NCBI RefSeq assembly: GCF_963169125.1
Contig: NC_084794.1
Location: forward strand, 71,707,665-71,771,664
DNA from: Humulus lupulus
Taxonomy: Eukaryota > Streptophyta > Magnoliopsida > Rosales > Cannabaceae
Reading direction: 5' to 3'
Length of the DNA stretch: 64,000 bases
How positions within the stretch are numbered: position 1 is the first letter of the stretch; each line of letters begins with the position of its first letter. A program made the position numbers and the translations under genes. Shown one piece after another: positions 46,990 through 57,460 of the stretch. Below the pieces are notes generated by a model. It saw nothing but the letters and a program-made list of their open reading frames with translations, was not told the origin of the DNA and did not search any database.

Positions 46990-47895
46990 ATCTGGCCTCG
47001 GGGAGAACAGTTATCGGGGCTGCGTCCCCTTATTTCTGTAATTATTTTAATTTATGCCCACGGGGCTGATACAATTCCCTTTACTATTCTTTTATATGCT
47101 TTACATTTCTTGGCTCGAAATATTTTGCACATTTTTATATTGATGAACCGGTTATGTTTATTTATTCATACAAACATAGTTTGGATTTTAGGCTAGAAAT
47201 TCGATGCATTCATGCATAGTTTATTCGAATTATCCGCTTCCGACCTCGTTACTTATCAAGGTCGGATATTACTTTAACCATGAACTCAAGAGTACTTATA
47301 TGGTGTGTAATATGAATGATCTGGTTATATCTTTTTTTTTTGTTTAGTCACTTTTCCTCATCCTCAGTTTTTGTTCCGAGGTTAAGAGTTCGAAACTATT
47401 TTTCTTTAAGATATTCCAGCCTCGATCTCGACTTATCTCGAAATAGGTTTAGGTTCCTACTTATCATCGACTAATTTTTTGGCTGGTTTGTTCCAGACTT
47501 GTTAAGTTTGCACATCTGGTTAACTCCAAACGTTTTAGGTTTTTGGTAGTTCGGTTATGTCCGAACTATCTAAGCTTGCGTACTTGGTTATCTCCAAATA
47601 CTTTTATCTTTTTGGTAGTTCGGTTATGTCCGAACTATCTAAGCTCGCGTACTTGGTTATCTCCAAATACTTTTTATGTTTTTTATTTTTTAAGCTGGTG
47701 GTATGTATACCAATGATGCCCCCTTAATATCCTATGAGTGTGACCATAGGTTATTAAATTAAGAGAGATTGCAAAAATAAAAAGAAATTACATATGGAAC
47801 AAAATAGACCTTTTATTTGATGAAATTTAAAAACAAACAAACAAACAAACTAGTATAGATAGAAAGTCATGGTTACAGGCAACACTTTTCCTATA
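46990..47895. repeat. Tail-to-tail spacer of Tat-2 with tandem repeat at 47490-47690
   Basis: This spacer separates the converging 3' ends of the antisense gene and pol. A unit of about 69 bp is repeated about 2.6 times (47490-47690). It contains the palindrome AGTTCGGTTATGTCCGAACT and the word GTACTTGGTTATCTCCAAA. The sequence before it (46990-47489) is T-rich and holds no gene. The part after it (47691-47895) resembles the stretch just 3' of Tat-1 pol (TGCCCCC near 11717 and 47716). Confidence 0.85.
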
Positions 47896-49683
47896 CTATT
47901 GATAGTAAGGTCTAAGGTGTTCTCCATTCCATGCTCGTGGTATCAGGCTCCCATCTAATCTCGCAAGTTTGTACACGCCAGGTCGGATGACTGACTCTAT
48001 CTGGTATGGTCCTTCCCAGTTCGGCCCGAGCACTCCAGCTGCTGGATCTCGGGTTGCTAAGAATACGCGTCTCAAAATCAGGTCTCCCACTCCGAACTTT
48101 CGATCTCAAACCCTCTTATTGAAATATCTTGTGGTTCGTTGTTGGTAAGCAACATTTCTCAGCTGAGCCTCTTCTCTTTTTTCTTCGATCAAGTCTAGGG
48201 TTTCTTCGAGCTGAGTATGATTGGAACTTTGATCGTAAATCTGAGTTCGGATCGTCGGAATTTTGACCTCGATGGGCAACATCGCCTCGCAGCCGTACGC
48301 TAGAGAGAACAGAGTATGTCCTGTTGATGTCCGAGCTGTAGTCCTATATCCCCAAAGGACTTGAGGCAATTCCTCTGGCCATCGTCCCTTTGCCTCTTCT
48401 AACTTTTTCTTTAGAGAGCTCTTGAGAGTTTTGTTAACGGCTTCGACCTGACCATTTGCTTGAGGGTGAGCCACTGATGAAAAACTCTTTATTATACCGT
48501 TCTTGTCACAAAAGTTGGTGAATAAGTCACAATCGAACTGGGTCCCGTTATCGGATACGATCTTTCTCGGTACTCCGTATCGGCATACAATGTTCTTTAC
48601 CACGAAATCAAGGATCTTTTTCGAAGTTATGGTCGCCAATGGTTTAGCCTCTGTCCACTTTGTGAAGTAATCAACGGCGACCACGGCATATTTAACTCCG
48701 CCTTTGCCAGTTGGGAGTGAGCCTATGAGGTCGATGCCCCATACCGCGAAAGGCCATGGGGATGTCAACATGGTCAGTTCGGAAGGTGGAGCTCGGGGTA
48801 TCGTGGCGAATCTCTGGCATTTGTCGCACTTTTTCACGTACTCGAAAGAGTCCGTTTTTATGGTTGGCCAGAAATATCCTTGGCGTATAATCTTCTTGGA
48901 TAGGCAATGCCCCCCGGTATGGTCTCCGCAGAACCCTTCATGAATTTCTTCAATGATCTTCTTAGCCTCGGGAGGAGTTACACATCTAAGCAGCGGCATG
49001 GAGTACCCTCTTCTGTATAACTTTCCATCCAGAATGGTGTAACGAGGAAGTTGATACATCAACCTTCGAGCTTGATTTCGATCTCTTGGAAGAATTCTGT
49101 TTTCGAGATAATCAACTATCGGACTCATCCAGGTTGGTTCTGTTTCAATCATACACACATCTTCCTCGTCTGGCTCAGTAATGCTGGGTGCTGATAGGTG
49201 TTCTACGGGTATAACATTCAGCTCTTCATTTTCGGCGGAAGTGGCGAGCCGAGCTAAGGCATCTGCATTTGAGTTTTGTTCTCGGGGAACCTGTTCGATT
49301 GCATAAAACTCGAAATACTCCAATGCGGATTTTGCCTTCTCCAGATAAGCTGCCATTCTTGTGCCACGAGCCTGGTATTCTCCCAAGATTTGATTAACCA
49401 CGAGCTGGGAGTCGCTGTAGCAATGTATAGCTTTGGCCTTGAGCTCTTTTGTTATTCGTAGTCCCGCAAGTAGAGCCTCGTACTCAGCTTCATTATTAGA
49501 TGCTTTAAAGCCAAATCTTACAGCAGAGTGAAATCTGCTCCCTGTAGGAGTGATCAGGATAACTCCTGCCCCCGCTCCATTTTCATTTGACGAGCCGTCG
49601 ACGTAAAGTTTCCACAGCTTGTGGGCCGTGGTTATTACCTCGTCGTCGGCTATACCAGTGCACTCCACTATGAAGTCAGCCAA
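47896..49683 (-). pseudogene. Tat-2 second RNase H and integrase
   Basis: A 525-codon open frame (49683-48106) carries the second RNase H (LYVDGSSNENGAGAG, NNEAEYEALLAG, CYSDSQLVVNQ, NADALARLA). The integrase follows: zinc finger HEGFCGDHTGG with KKCDKCQRF, and catalytic Asp-Asp-Glu at WGIDLIGSLP, VSDNGTQFD and NGQVEAVNKTLK, all intact. One stop (TGA at about 48105) separates it from the C-terminal part (48090-47896), which ends NGEHLRPYYQ. By motif this integrase core has no visible catalytic lesion. It is convergent with the antisense gene. Confidence 0.92.
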
Positions 49684-50818
49684 GGCTTGTGCCTTAATGG
49701 TCCTTCTTGGATGGTAAGTGATCTCGAACTGTCCGAGCTCAACAACCCATTTAAGGAGCCGACCTGACGCCTCTGGTTTAGACAGGCTTGCCTAAGTGGT
49801 TGATCTGTCAGTACATGGATGGGATGTGCCTGAAAGTAGGGGTGGAGCTTGCGAGATGAGTGGATTAGGCTGAGGGCAAGCTTCTCCATCAATGGATATC
49901 TTGACTCTGCCCCCAGTAATCTTTTACTGATGTAATAGACGGGTTTCTGCACCCTCTCTTCCTCCCGAACGAGCACCGCGCTTATCGCGTGTTCGGTGGT
50001 TGAGAGGTACAGGAACAATACTTCTCCCGTCTCAGGCTTCGAGAGGATAGGCGGTTCGGCTAAGTGCTTTTTGAGCTCCTGAAAGGCTAGCTCGCACTCC
50101 TCTGTCCATTCAAACTTCTTACTTCCTTTCAATAAGTTGAAGAATGGAAGGCCACGATCCGTTGACTTCGAGATGAATCTGCTCAGGGCGGCCATCCTCC
50201 CAGTCAAGCTTTGGACATCTTTATGCTTCCGAGGTGGAGGCATATCAATCAGGGCCTTTATTTTGTCGGGATTAGCCTCGATCCCTCGAGAGTTGACAAT
50301 AAAGCCTAGAAATTTTCCCGAAGATACCCCAAAAGTGCACTTCATAGGATTTAGCTTCATGTTGTATTTCCTGAGTACGCCAAAGCACTCTTCGAGATCG
50401 TCAACATGGTTCTTGTTAAGTTGAGACTTTACAAGCATGTCATCAACGTAAACTTCCATGTTGTTCCCTATTTGCTCTGAAAACATCATGTTTACAAGCC
50501 GCTGGTACGTGGCTCCAGCATTCTTGAGTCCGAATGGCATGACATTGTAACAATAGAGCCCTTTATCTGTAATGAAACTCGTATGCTCTTGGTCGGGGGC
50601 ATGCATGGGAATCTGGTTATACCCAGAATAGGCATCCATGAACGACATCAGGCCATGTCCCGCCGTGGCGTCCACGAGCTGGTCAATTCTTGGCAGCGGA
50701 AAACAGTCTTTCGGGCAGGCCTTGTTGAGGTTCGAGTAGTCAATGCAGGTTCTCCACGTCCCATTGGGCTTCGGGACCAACACTGGATTGGCTACTCAGT
50801 CAGGGTAAAAAGCGTCCC
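49668..50818 (-). pseudogene. Tat-2 reverse transcriptase and first RNase H
   Basis: RT motifs are CIDYSNLNKACPKD, DAYSGYNQI, MPFGLKNAGATYQ and the catalytic YVDD (MEVYVDDMLVKS), all intact. RNase H motifs include YLSTTEHAISAVL and VYYISKRLLGAE. A stop near 50796 precedes the frame, and a 1-nt frameshift near 49795 (after DQPLRQA) splits it from the downstream RNase H. The two frames overlap for 16 bp only because of that shift. Confidence 0.93.
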
Positions 50819-51297
50819 TAATGAAATTGTTTGCTTTCAGCCTGTCAACTTCCTCCTTTAGTGCTTTCTTTCTATCCTCGTCCAGCTGTCTTCGCTTTTG
50901 TTGCTTCGGGGGAATGCTTTTGTCTATATTCAATGCGTGGCTCGCAACATTTGGGCTTATCCCCACCATGTCTGAGTGTGACCATGCGAAGACATCCTGG
51001 TTTTTCTTGAGAAAGCAAATTAATTGCTATTTTGCCTCGCCTTGGAGGTGTTTTCCGACCTTTACCTTCTTCGAGGGTTCAACTTCGTCGAGCTGAACTT
51101 CTTCGAGCTCTTCCAATGGTTCGAGGTCAATTTTCTCCTCAATCCTTGGATCGATTTCCTCGTCAATTTCTAAAACCGTCCCATCTTTATTTTGTATGAT
51201 AACGAGTGCGTGAGCGCTTGTTTGTTTCTTTCCCCTCAAAGAGATGTTGTAACACTCTCTCCCTGCCAATTGATCTCCTCAAAGAGATGCTGTAACC
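50819..51297 (-). pseudogene. Tat-2 protease remnant and protease-RT linker
   Basis: On the minus strand the remnant begins GDQLAGRECYNISLRGK, the end of the Tat protease. An acidic linker follows (EEIDPRIEEKIDLEPLEELE), then DVFAWSHSDMVGISP. The active-site half of the protease is missing. A stop lies at about 51027. A 20-bp copy of CCTCAAAGAGATGNTGTAAC occurs twice, at about 51234 and 51277, right at the broken end. Confidence 0.85.
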
Positions 51298-51635
51298 ATA
51301 ATGGAAAACTTTGTCATGGTGGATTGCGCCTCAGCCTTCAATGCGGTATTAGGGAGACCCTCTCTGAGAGAATTGAAGGCGATAACTTCTGTGTATCACC
51401 TAGCTATGAAATTGCCAACCCCTGGGGGAGTAGCATGCATGAAAGGGGAGCAGAAGGAAGCGAGGGAATGCTATAACATGTCCCTTCGCACAGCCACAAA
51501 ACCATCGATGCCGATGGCAATGGTTGTGTATGAAGGCGCGACCCACACGAGTTGGACCCACGAGTTACGGAACACCTCGAGAAATGCTACCAGTGAGGCT
51601 TCGGCACCCGGTGCAAAGAGGACCTATGTTTAGTT
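51297..51635 (+). pseudogene. Tat-3 protease fragment
   Basis: The plus-strand frame reads MENFVMVDCASAFNAVLGRP, AITSVYHLAMKLPTPGGV and KEARECYNMSLRT, the C-terminal half of a Tat protease without the active-site Asp. After TATKPS the frame changes to an unrelated Thr/Ser/Ala-rich tail up to a stop at 51632. That suggests a deletion joining protease to later sequence. It is paralogous to 15160-15534 of Tat-1. The stretch 51636-51856 shows no gene. Confidence 0.8.
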
Positions 51636-51856
51636 TGTTCCTTATTATGTTAGCTTAGTGAGTAAGAATCAAAGAGGCTACCTAGGTAACCTCCCAATTA
51701 GATGTAACCCTTTTTTATACATGCTATGAATGAAATTGTTCGCAACTTCACGTGTTATTTTTCTTCTCTATGCGAGCATCAGCCAAAGTGCCTGCCGAAA
51801 TAAATTTCACCAAACACTGGGGGGGTAGGACAGAAGGCAAAAACATACAGCAGGTG

Positions 51857-52214
51857 AGAGGATCCTAAAAAGGACCCTCTAACAGAAGAATCCTAAAAAG
51901 GACCCTCTAACAGGAGGAACCTAAAAAGGACTCCTAAAAAGGAGGATCCTAAAAAGGGCCCTCTATCAGGAGGATCCTAGAAAGGGCTCCTAAAAAGGAG
52001 GATCCTACAAAGGACCCTCTATCAGGAGGATCCTAAAAAGGACCCTCTAACATAAGGAACCTAAAAAGGACTCCTAAAAAGGAGGATCCTAAAAAGGACC
52101 CTCTATCAGGAGGATCCCAGAAAGGGCTCCTAAAAAGGAGGATCCTACAAAGGACCCTCTATCAGGAGAATCCTAAAAAAGGCTCCTAAAAAGGAGGATC
52201 CTTAAAAGGACCCC
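51857..52214. repeat. Minisatellite of GGATCCTAAAAAGGA units (Tat-3)
   Basis: Short units of about 19 and 28 bp alternate: GAGGATCCTAAAAAGGACC, CTCTATCAG and AGGACTCCTAAAAAGGAG. About 14 units are present over 358 bp, and higher-order blocks repeat (51905-52020 and 52025-52140 are near copies). It lies between the end of pol sequence and the antisense gene, the same position as in Tat-1 and Tat-2. Confidence 0.95.
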
Positions 52215-52887
52215 TTGTATCGGGGCATGGTGAACCCTAAGAAACAGGGAGGAGACATTGCAAGGCACCTCCCGAAGTTCATAAGGATTAGCTACCCTTA
52301 CGAACACCAAGGAGGCCAAAAGGTCTTATATAAAAAAGAAAACAACAACAACAATGAGCTCCCAAATAAGGGCAGATACTCTCTCAAAGGGAGAAGCCCC
52401 AGAAAGAGCACCCGCCGATAAGCCTAGAGCGGCCACCAAGCCGTCTAGTCAAAAAGGGTCTTAAAAGAAACCCTCGCAAAAATAGTACTATGAATAATGA
52501 CGAGAAGGACGCTTCTCGCAAAAAAATAATAAGCGCGCGCAAAAATATATAAAAGAATAGCTAGAACCCAAGGGGTCAAAATATCCTTATAAAAATAATC
52601 AAGAGGCACCAAAAAAGGACCCATTGAACCCTTTCACATGGGCTCCAAAGGACCTCTAGCCTGATAAATAAAAGAGGGGAACCTACCGAACCCCATCATA
52701 CAGGCTCAAAAAAACCTCAAACACAAATGAATAAGAGATGAATAACCACATATGTATATATTAAAAAAGGAGTCTTGGTAACATGGCAAGATTTACAAGA
52801 AAAAAATAAAAATAATAATATTACAAAGGCTTAAAATGAGCATACACCCACAATGGGATAGCTGACAGAAATGATGAAATAAGGACC
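52215..52887. other. Spacer 3' of the Tat-3 antisense gene
   Basis: The stretch is A-rich with scattered words related to the minisatellite (CCTAAGAAACAGGG, CAAGGGGTC). The 68-aa frame at 52215-52421 has no motif. I see no gene or element boundary. Confidence 0.5.
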
Positions 52888-55370
52888 TCAGGGCCTCCTG
52901 CCACGGGCGCTCCACCGAGCCGCTCGAGCAACGGTGTGCTCGCCAAAAGAAGAAAAATCAAAGTTGGGATCCTGCCTCCACACACCATAAAGGGCGCGCT
53001 CTATGGACCTGTACTCAACAACTGTCCTATCCGCCTCTAAGGAAGCGACTCTTTCCTGCGACGCGGCTACATCAACCCTAGCAACCTCGAGTTCGGCCTC
53101 TAAGGAAGCGACCCTCTCCTGCGACGCAGCCGCAATAGCCTTGGCACCCTGAAGTTCGCCCTCTAGGCCGATGACTTTTTCCTGCAGCATCATGGCTTTG
53201 GAAACCGCCTTCTTCTTCCTTTTTGACGAGACAACAAGTTTTGCCCGAGCCTTTTTTAGCTTAGACATGGTTTCACCAAGCTCTCTCTCGAGCTCCTGGA
53301 CCCGGGCCGTAAGGCGGTCCCTCTCGGTACTCGACGCAGAAAGATTGTGAGCCGAGTCGACAAACCGCTGAGCCACAGTATAGGCCTGCACAAGAAAGTT
53401 AACAACAGCAATGATAAGTAACAAAAAAAAATGTGTGTATATATATCTATATATAATAAGGCCGACAAAAGATGCATGAACTCACCCAAGCAGTAGTGCG
53501 CCTTAGAGTCTCCCCAAGGTCCGACAGGGTGAAGCTCCCAAGACCATTCTAATAAGTTTCGGGGAGGTCAAAGGCGATTTGGACATACCGCCGCCCGTAG
53601 GAGGTCGCCATGTGATTCAACCAGGGCACCCCTTCCGAGTCAAGGGCACCTGGCTTGGTAAGTACAGACGACCCACTTGCCGAAACAGGAGGGGGCGCGG
53701 GAAAGTTGGAAAAATGGACCCTCGGTAGATTGGAAGGGGGTGCAGGAAGATTGGGAAAGTAAGCCCCCGATGGACCAGGGTCGAGAAGAGCCTGAGTAAA
53801 AGCGTCAAAATCCGCGGGGGTCGGGGCAAATAAAATGCCCCGGTATGGCATGTTGGCCTTGGGAGTGGGAAGCCGTGTTCGGGTCAGAAGGGACAAAGGA
53901 AGGACACCCCCCAGGAGACGAGGACAGCTGGTGAGGTCCCCCACGTCCAAGGGAGACTTCCTCCGGCACATCCTCAGCCTCACCTTCATCCGAGCAAGGC
54001 TCAGTCGATGCAGCCTTCGTCTTCTTTGACCTAGGAATCGTCCACAGCAACTTGGGGTCTGAAACCGGGGACAGCCTGTGAAGGTTAAGATTTTCCACAG
54101 TGAATAAGTACGCCACCTTTTTCATGGCGGGGTCAGCATTGATACGACCCTTCACGACGTTCGTCTCTGACCCAACAACTTCGGGTACGGAAAATTGCTC
54201 TCCATGATCCACACCATTGTCAACACAAACATAAGTTATAAAACAATAAGTTCCAACAAAAAGAAAAAAAGAGAAGAAAAGGTGGCTCGGGGTACTTACT
54301 GGGAGCGGCACGGAAGTGCTTGCGAACAGAGAGAGGGCCTTTCACGAAGAAAAAGTCCTGCTTCCAGGACCCCGAATTGGACACTGAGCCCTCTATCAAA
54401 GGGACCTCGTTATTGGCTTTTTGCAAGTAACAGAAGCCCTTGGACTTGGGAGAGGGCATGAGATTATACAAGAAGTACACCTCTAGCGCCGTAGGAGCAC
54501 GTTGGACAAGTTCCACGAATGCGATAAAAAGGCAGCTCAAGGTCAGCAAACTGTTGGGTGCCAGCTGAAGTGGGGCAAGGTCGAAGTAGTTGAGGACTGC
54601 AACGAAGAACGAGTGTAATGGGATGGTACCACCCACCTTCAGGATGTGCTCACTAAGGGCCACGAAGCTGGGACTAAGGCAATCAGCCCGGCAGTTGTCT
54701 GAAGGGGTATATAAGGCGTACTCCGGAGGAACGCGGTAGTGCGTCACAATTTCCCTCAGTTTATTTTCTGACACGTGGGACACCAGGGAGGATGCCAATA
54801 AAGGGGCATCGTCCTGTTCATTGATGGATACCTGTCTTCGTCCCTTTGGCATATCTGCAAAAACAAAAGAAAAAGGTGAGGAAGAAACAGAACACTTGAC
54901 CCTCCATTTTCTCTTCCTAGCAAGGGTCTTCCACCGGGGCACCGGCTGCGGAAGATCAAAAATAAGGGCTGAAGAGAAGCAGAAGCGGCCCCATGACAGT
55001 CATTAGGTGAGGATGGGCTAGGGGGCTCAGGCGGAAGATGTCCCTTAATAAACTCCAACTCCCCCTGCAAGTCTAAAAGGGTCACCCTAAGGCTCGCTAC
55101 GTGGTCACTAAGGTCAGGGGGGAAAGGTGCTCCGTCTCCTCTCAACACCGAGTCAATCTCACTCTCCACCGTCCAAATTTTACGCCTAAGTTCAGCCATG
55201 TGCTCAAGATGATGAATACGGGCCTGCCTTAAGGAGTCATAGTCTTGGTAAGGGTTTTCCTCAGAGGACTCTGAATCTGAAGACAAGTCAACAAACTCAA
55301 CCCCCGGAGGTATGCTGAACGGACCGTCACTTGCCATGAGACCTCGTCCCGAAAGCAAAAAGGGGTTCAC
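52888..55370 (-). pseudogene. Tat-3 antisense extra gene, spliced
   Basis: Minus-strand order: a first frame (55370 on) with GVEFVDLSSDSESSEENPY and a helical region; an intron ending in TTTTGTTTTTGCAG (54855); an ATG at 54852 (MPKGRRQVSINEQDD); then LAPLQLAPNSLLTL and VYFLYNLMPSP. A phase-1 intron (54299-54200) follows. A Pro-rich part and another intron (53485-53386) lead to the coiled coil (53385-52888), which contains a duplicated AASQERVASLEA segment and the terminal motif ALYGVWRQDPNFDFSSFG. A stop (about 53549) and frame changes near 53810-53990 show decay. It matches the Tat-1 and Tat-2 genes in order and intron places. Confidence 0.72.
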
Positions 55371-55888
55371 GTATAAATGAGAGGATTGCTACAAAACACA
55401 AAGGAATGGGCTCAAAACCTCTAGGCATAAACACTCTAAATGACTCGCCATGGGGTGTGAATAAAGGGGAATGTCTTAAAACTAACTCACGATAGGCTCA
55501 GGCCAAAATACCCCATCCCGAGTGGTGCTAATATTGACCCAATGAAAATAAGGGAAAAAGAGAATATACTTCAAGCAGGAAAAATGAGACGATGTCGTGG
55601 TAAAAAGGAGGTTGTGGGCCAAAAGTACCGTCGCGGTCAAAAAGAGCCAAATGGTCGAAAGCACGCGTCTGCAAAAATAAACAAAAAAAAATATGTGTTA
55701 GCCTCGGAATATATGAAGGGACATAGACATATCAAAAATTAGCTCAAATATATAGGAAAAAAAGGAGAAAACAATAGCAAAAGTGAGGTTGTGGAGGATT
55801 GAACCCCTTACCTCTTGAAATGAACAAGGATCTAAATGCCACTAAGCTAAGGAAATGAAGTGTAAATAATAAGCCTAGCATGGGGGCC

Positions 55889-55897
55889 TATTTATAA
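55889..55897 (-). promoter_or_regulatory. TATA box of the Tat-3 antisense gene
   Basis: The minus strand reads CTTATAAATAGGC. It lies about 520 bp upstream of the first long frame and about 50 bp from the polypurine tract of the same element, facing away from it. The leader 55371-55888 holds no other gene. Confidence 0.5.
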
Positions 55898-55943
55898 GAA
55901 TCAAAGAAAAGAGTCTACCAGAGCACCTAAAGGTCCTCTCCTA

Positions 55944-55957
55944 GACTGGGGGGCAAG
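55944..55957 (+). other. Polypurine tract of Tat-3
   Basis: AGACTGGGGGGCAAG directly precedes the LTR start TGTGAATGC at 55958. This shows that gag-pol of Tat-3 ran on the plus strand. Confidence 0.75.
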
Positions 55958-57455
55958 TGTGAATGCTCAATATTCCATGCTTGTAAAAGATCTAAAGCAA
56001 CAATGTCTGAAACCCTTTTTATCCCTCGAAAGGATGCCCGAACCAACCTTGCTCAAAATGACCACCTCGCCTTGGGCACCCTTGAGTGCCCCAGGCATCT
56101 TGCGAGATTTGTCGCCTCGCACCAGCCAAGGCGACGCGCACCTCACGGGTGCATACAACATCTCGCGGACCCATATGGTGCCTCGTGCCCACGCGGCCTC
56201 ACAGGTGCATAAAGGTCTCGCATGCGCCCCTAATGTCGCACAAATGCCTTGCGCGCCCCAGGCGTCTCGTGGGCCAACTTGCCCCTTGCCTCGCCCGCGC
56301 ATCAGCCGCGCCAGGGGACTCGCGAGACCATTGCCTCGCCCATGCACCAGCCCCACCAGGGGACTCGCGAGACCATCACCTTGCCCTTGCCTCGCCCGCG
56401 CACCAACTGCACCAGGGGACTCGCGAGACCATCGCCTCGCCCTTGCCTCGCTCGCGCACCAGCCGCACCAGGGGCCTCGCGAGACCATCTCCTCGCCCCT
56501 CGCCTTGCCCGTGCATCAGCAACACCAGGGGCCTCACGAGACCATCGCCTCGCCCGCGCATCAGCCGCGCCAGGGGCCTTGCAAGACCATCGTCTCGCCC
56601 TCGCCTCGCCCGCGCACCAGCCGTGCCAGGGGCCTCACGAGACCATCTCCTTGCCCCTCGCCTTGCCCGTGCATCCTCAACACCAGGGGCCTTGCGAGAC
56701 CATCGCCTCGCCAGTATCTCACCCTCGCCTTGCGCCGCACATCAGCCGCGCCATGGGCCTCGCGAGAGATGCCCCCACCTCAGCTCGCCATATTCGTGCC
56801 ACTAGGGGTCACCTACATAGTGGGCCTCATTAAAGGGGTTTAATCTCTCCCCTTGAGATAGGTGCTGGTGACGAGACACCACTCTTACTGTGGGTCTAAC
56901 AAGAGGTAAGATCAAGGACCTCTTTAACGCACGCTTAAGAACGAAGTGGGGAAGCCTCATAGCGATTCATGCAAAGTGAGAAGGAGTCAGAGTATGGACA
57001 TAATATTCATGCCAGACAAGTAGTGGTCGTACGAATGAGGTACTTGTTGTGATCCTCACCAGCCCATCTCTGACACCCGTACAAGGTGAGTAGTGGAGGC
57101 ATAATCGAGTACAAAAGTTGAGGTGCTCCCACAAACTCTGACCATGTACTAGAGCCAACGCCACTACGTCTGATACCACTCTCCTGATAATGTACTTGTG
57201 TACAATCTAGTCCCCTGGACCACAATGTATCAGGGGCCATTAGAGCCCCCTATAAAGGGAACCCCTCTTCAACATTGAGGGGGGTTGGAAAAATTACTGT
57301 AGCATTGCACCATAATCAATACAAACTGAGTTCACCATTTTTCTTCTGCAATTATTCTTGGAGCTTCTACTTAGATTTCTAAAGCTTTTCTTTTGATAAT
57401 CTCTACATTTCTGTTTTGCTAATTTAACTTGGTTGACGAGTTCTCACCATCAACA
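55958..57455 (+). repeat. 3' LTR of Tat-3 (1.5 kb)
   Basis: It begins TGTGAATGC after a polypurine tract and ends CACCATCAACA, where Athila-like gag sequence resumes. A TATA box CTATAAAGGG lies at 57250-57259, about 200 bp before the end. A GC-rich minisatellite occupies 56290-56770. The 294-aa frame at 55959-56843 and its shadows come from that repeat. The second LTR is not in the window, so the boundaries rest on tract, TATA and terminus. Confidence 0.75.
56290..56770. repeat. GC-rich minisatellite inside the Tat-3 LTR (45/57-bp units)
   Basis: The core CAGGGGNCTCGCGAGACCAT recurs at about 56313, 56358, 56414, 56470, 56527, 56572, 56629, 56685 and 56753. Spacings are mostly 45 or 57 bp, the 12-bp difference being a CTTGCCCTTGCC-like insert. 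All are multiples of three, which keeps several frames open on both strands. The core contains the palindrome CTCGCGAG. Confidence 0.92.
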
Positions 57456-57460
57456 CCAAC

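Larger units (their letters stand above)
42292..51297 (-). mobile_element. Tat-2, Tat-lineage element lacking gag and 5' LTR
   Basis: The left end is a 793-bp 3' LTR with polypurine tract. An antisense gene on the plus strand and then pol on the minus strand follow in the Tat order. The element stops in the protease at about 51297, where an oppositely oriented Tat protease begins, so gag and the 5' LTR are gone. Pol carries only three clear lesions (stops near 48106 and 50796, frameshift near 49795). That makes it younger or less decayed than Tat-1. Confidence 0.9.
51297..57455 (+). mobile_element. Tat-3, plus-strand Tat-lineage element, mostly deleted pol
   Basis: Visible parts in plus order are a protease fragment, a short 3' region, a minisatellite, the antisense gene on the minus strand, a polypurine tract and a 1.5-kb 3' LTR ending ATCAACA. 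Gag, RT, RNase H and integrase are absent. The left end is the junction with Tat-2. The right end lies inside an Athila-like gag on the minus strand, with CCAAC (57456-57460) as the possible right target duplication. Confidence 0.8.

Noticed and set aside
51857..52214. CRISPR-like short regular repeats
   Set aside because: The units are contiguous and degenerate with no unique spacers, and the context is a plant retrotransposon.
55959..56843. 294-aa plus-strand frame and its 239-, 194- and 173-aa shadows
   Set aside because: They arise from GC-rich repeat units whose lengths are multiples of three; four frames on two strands are open at once.
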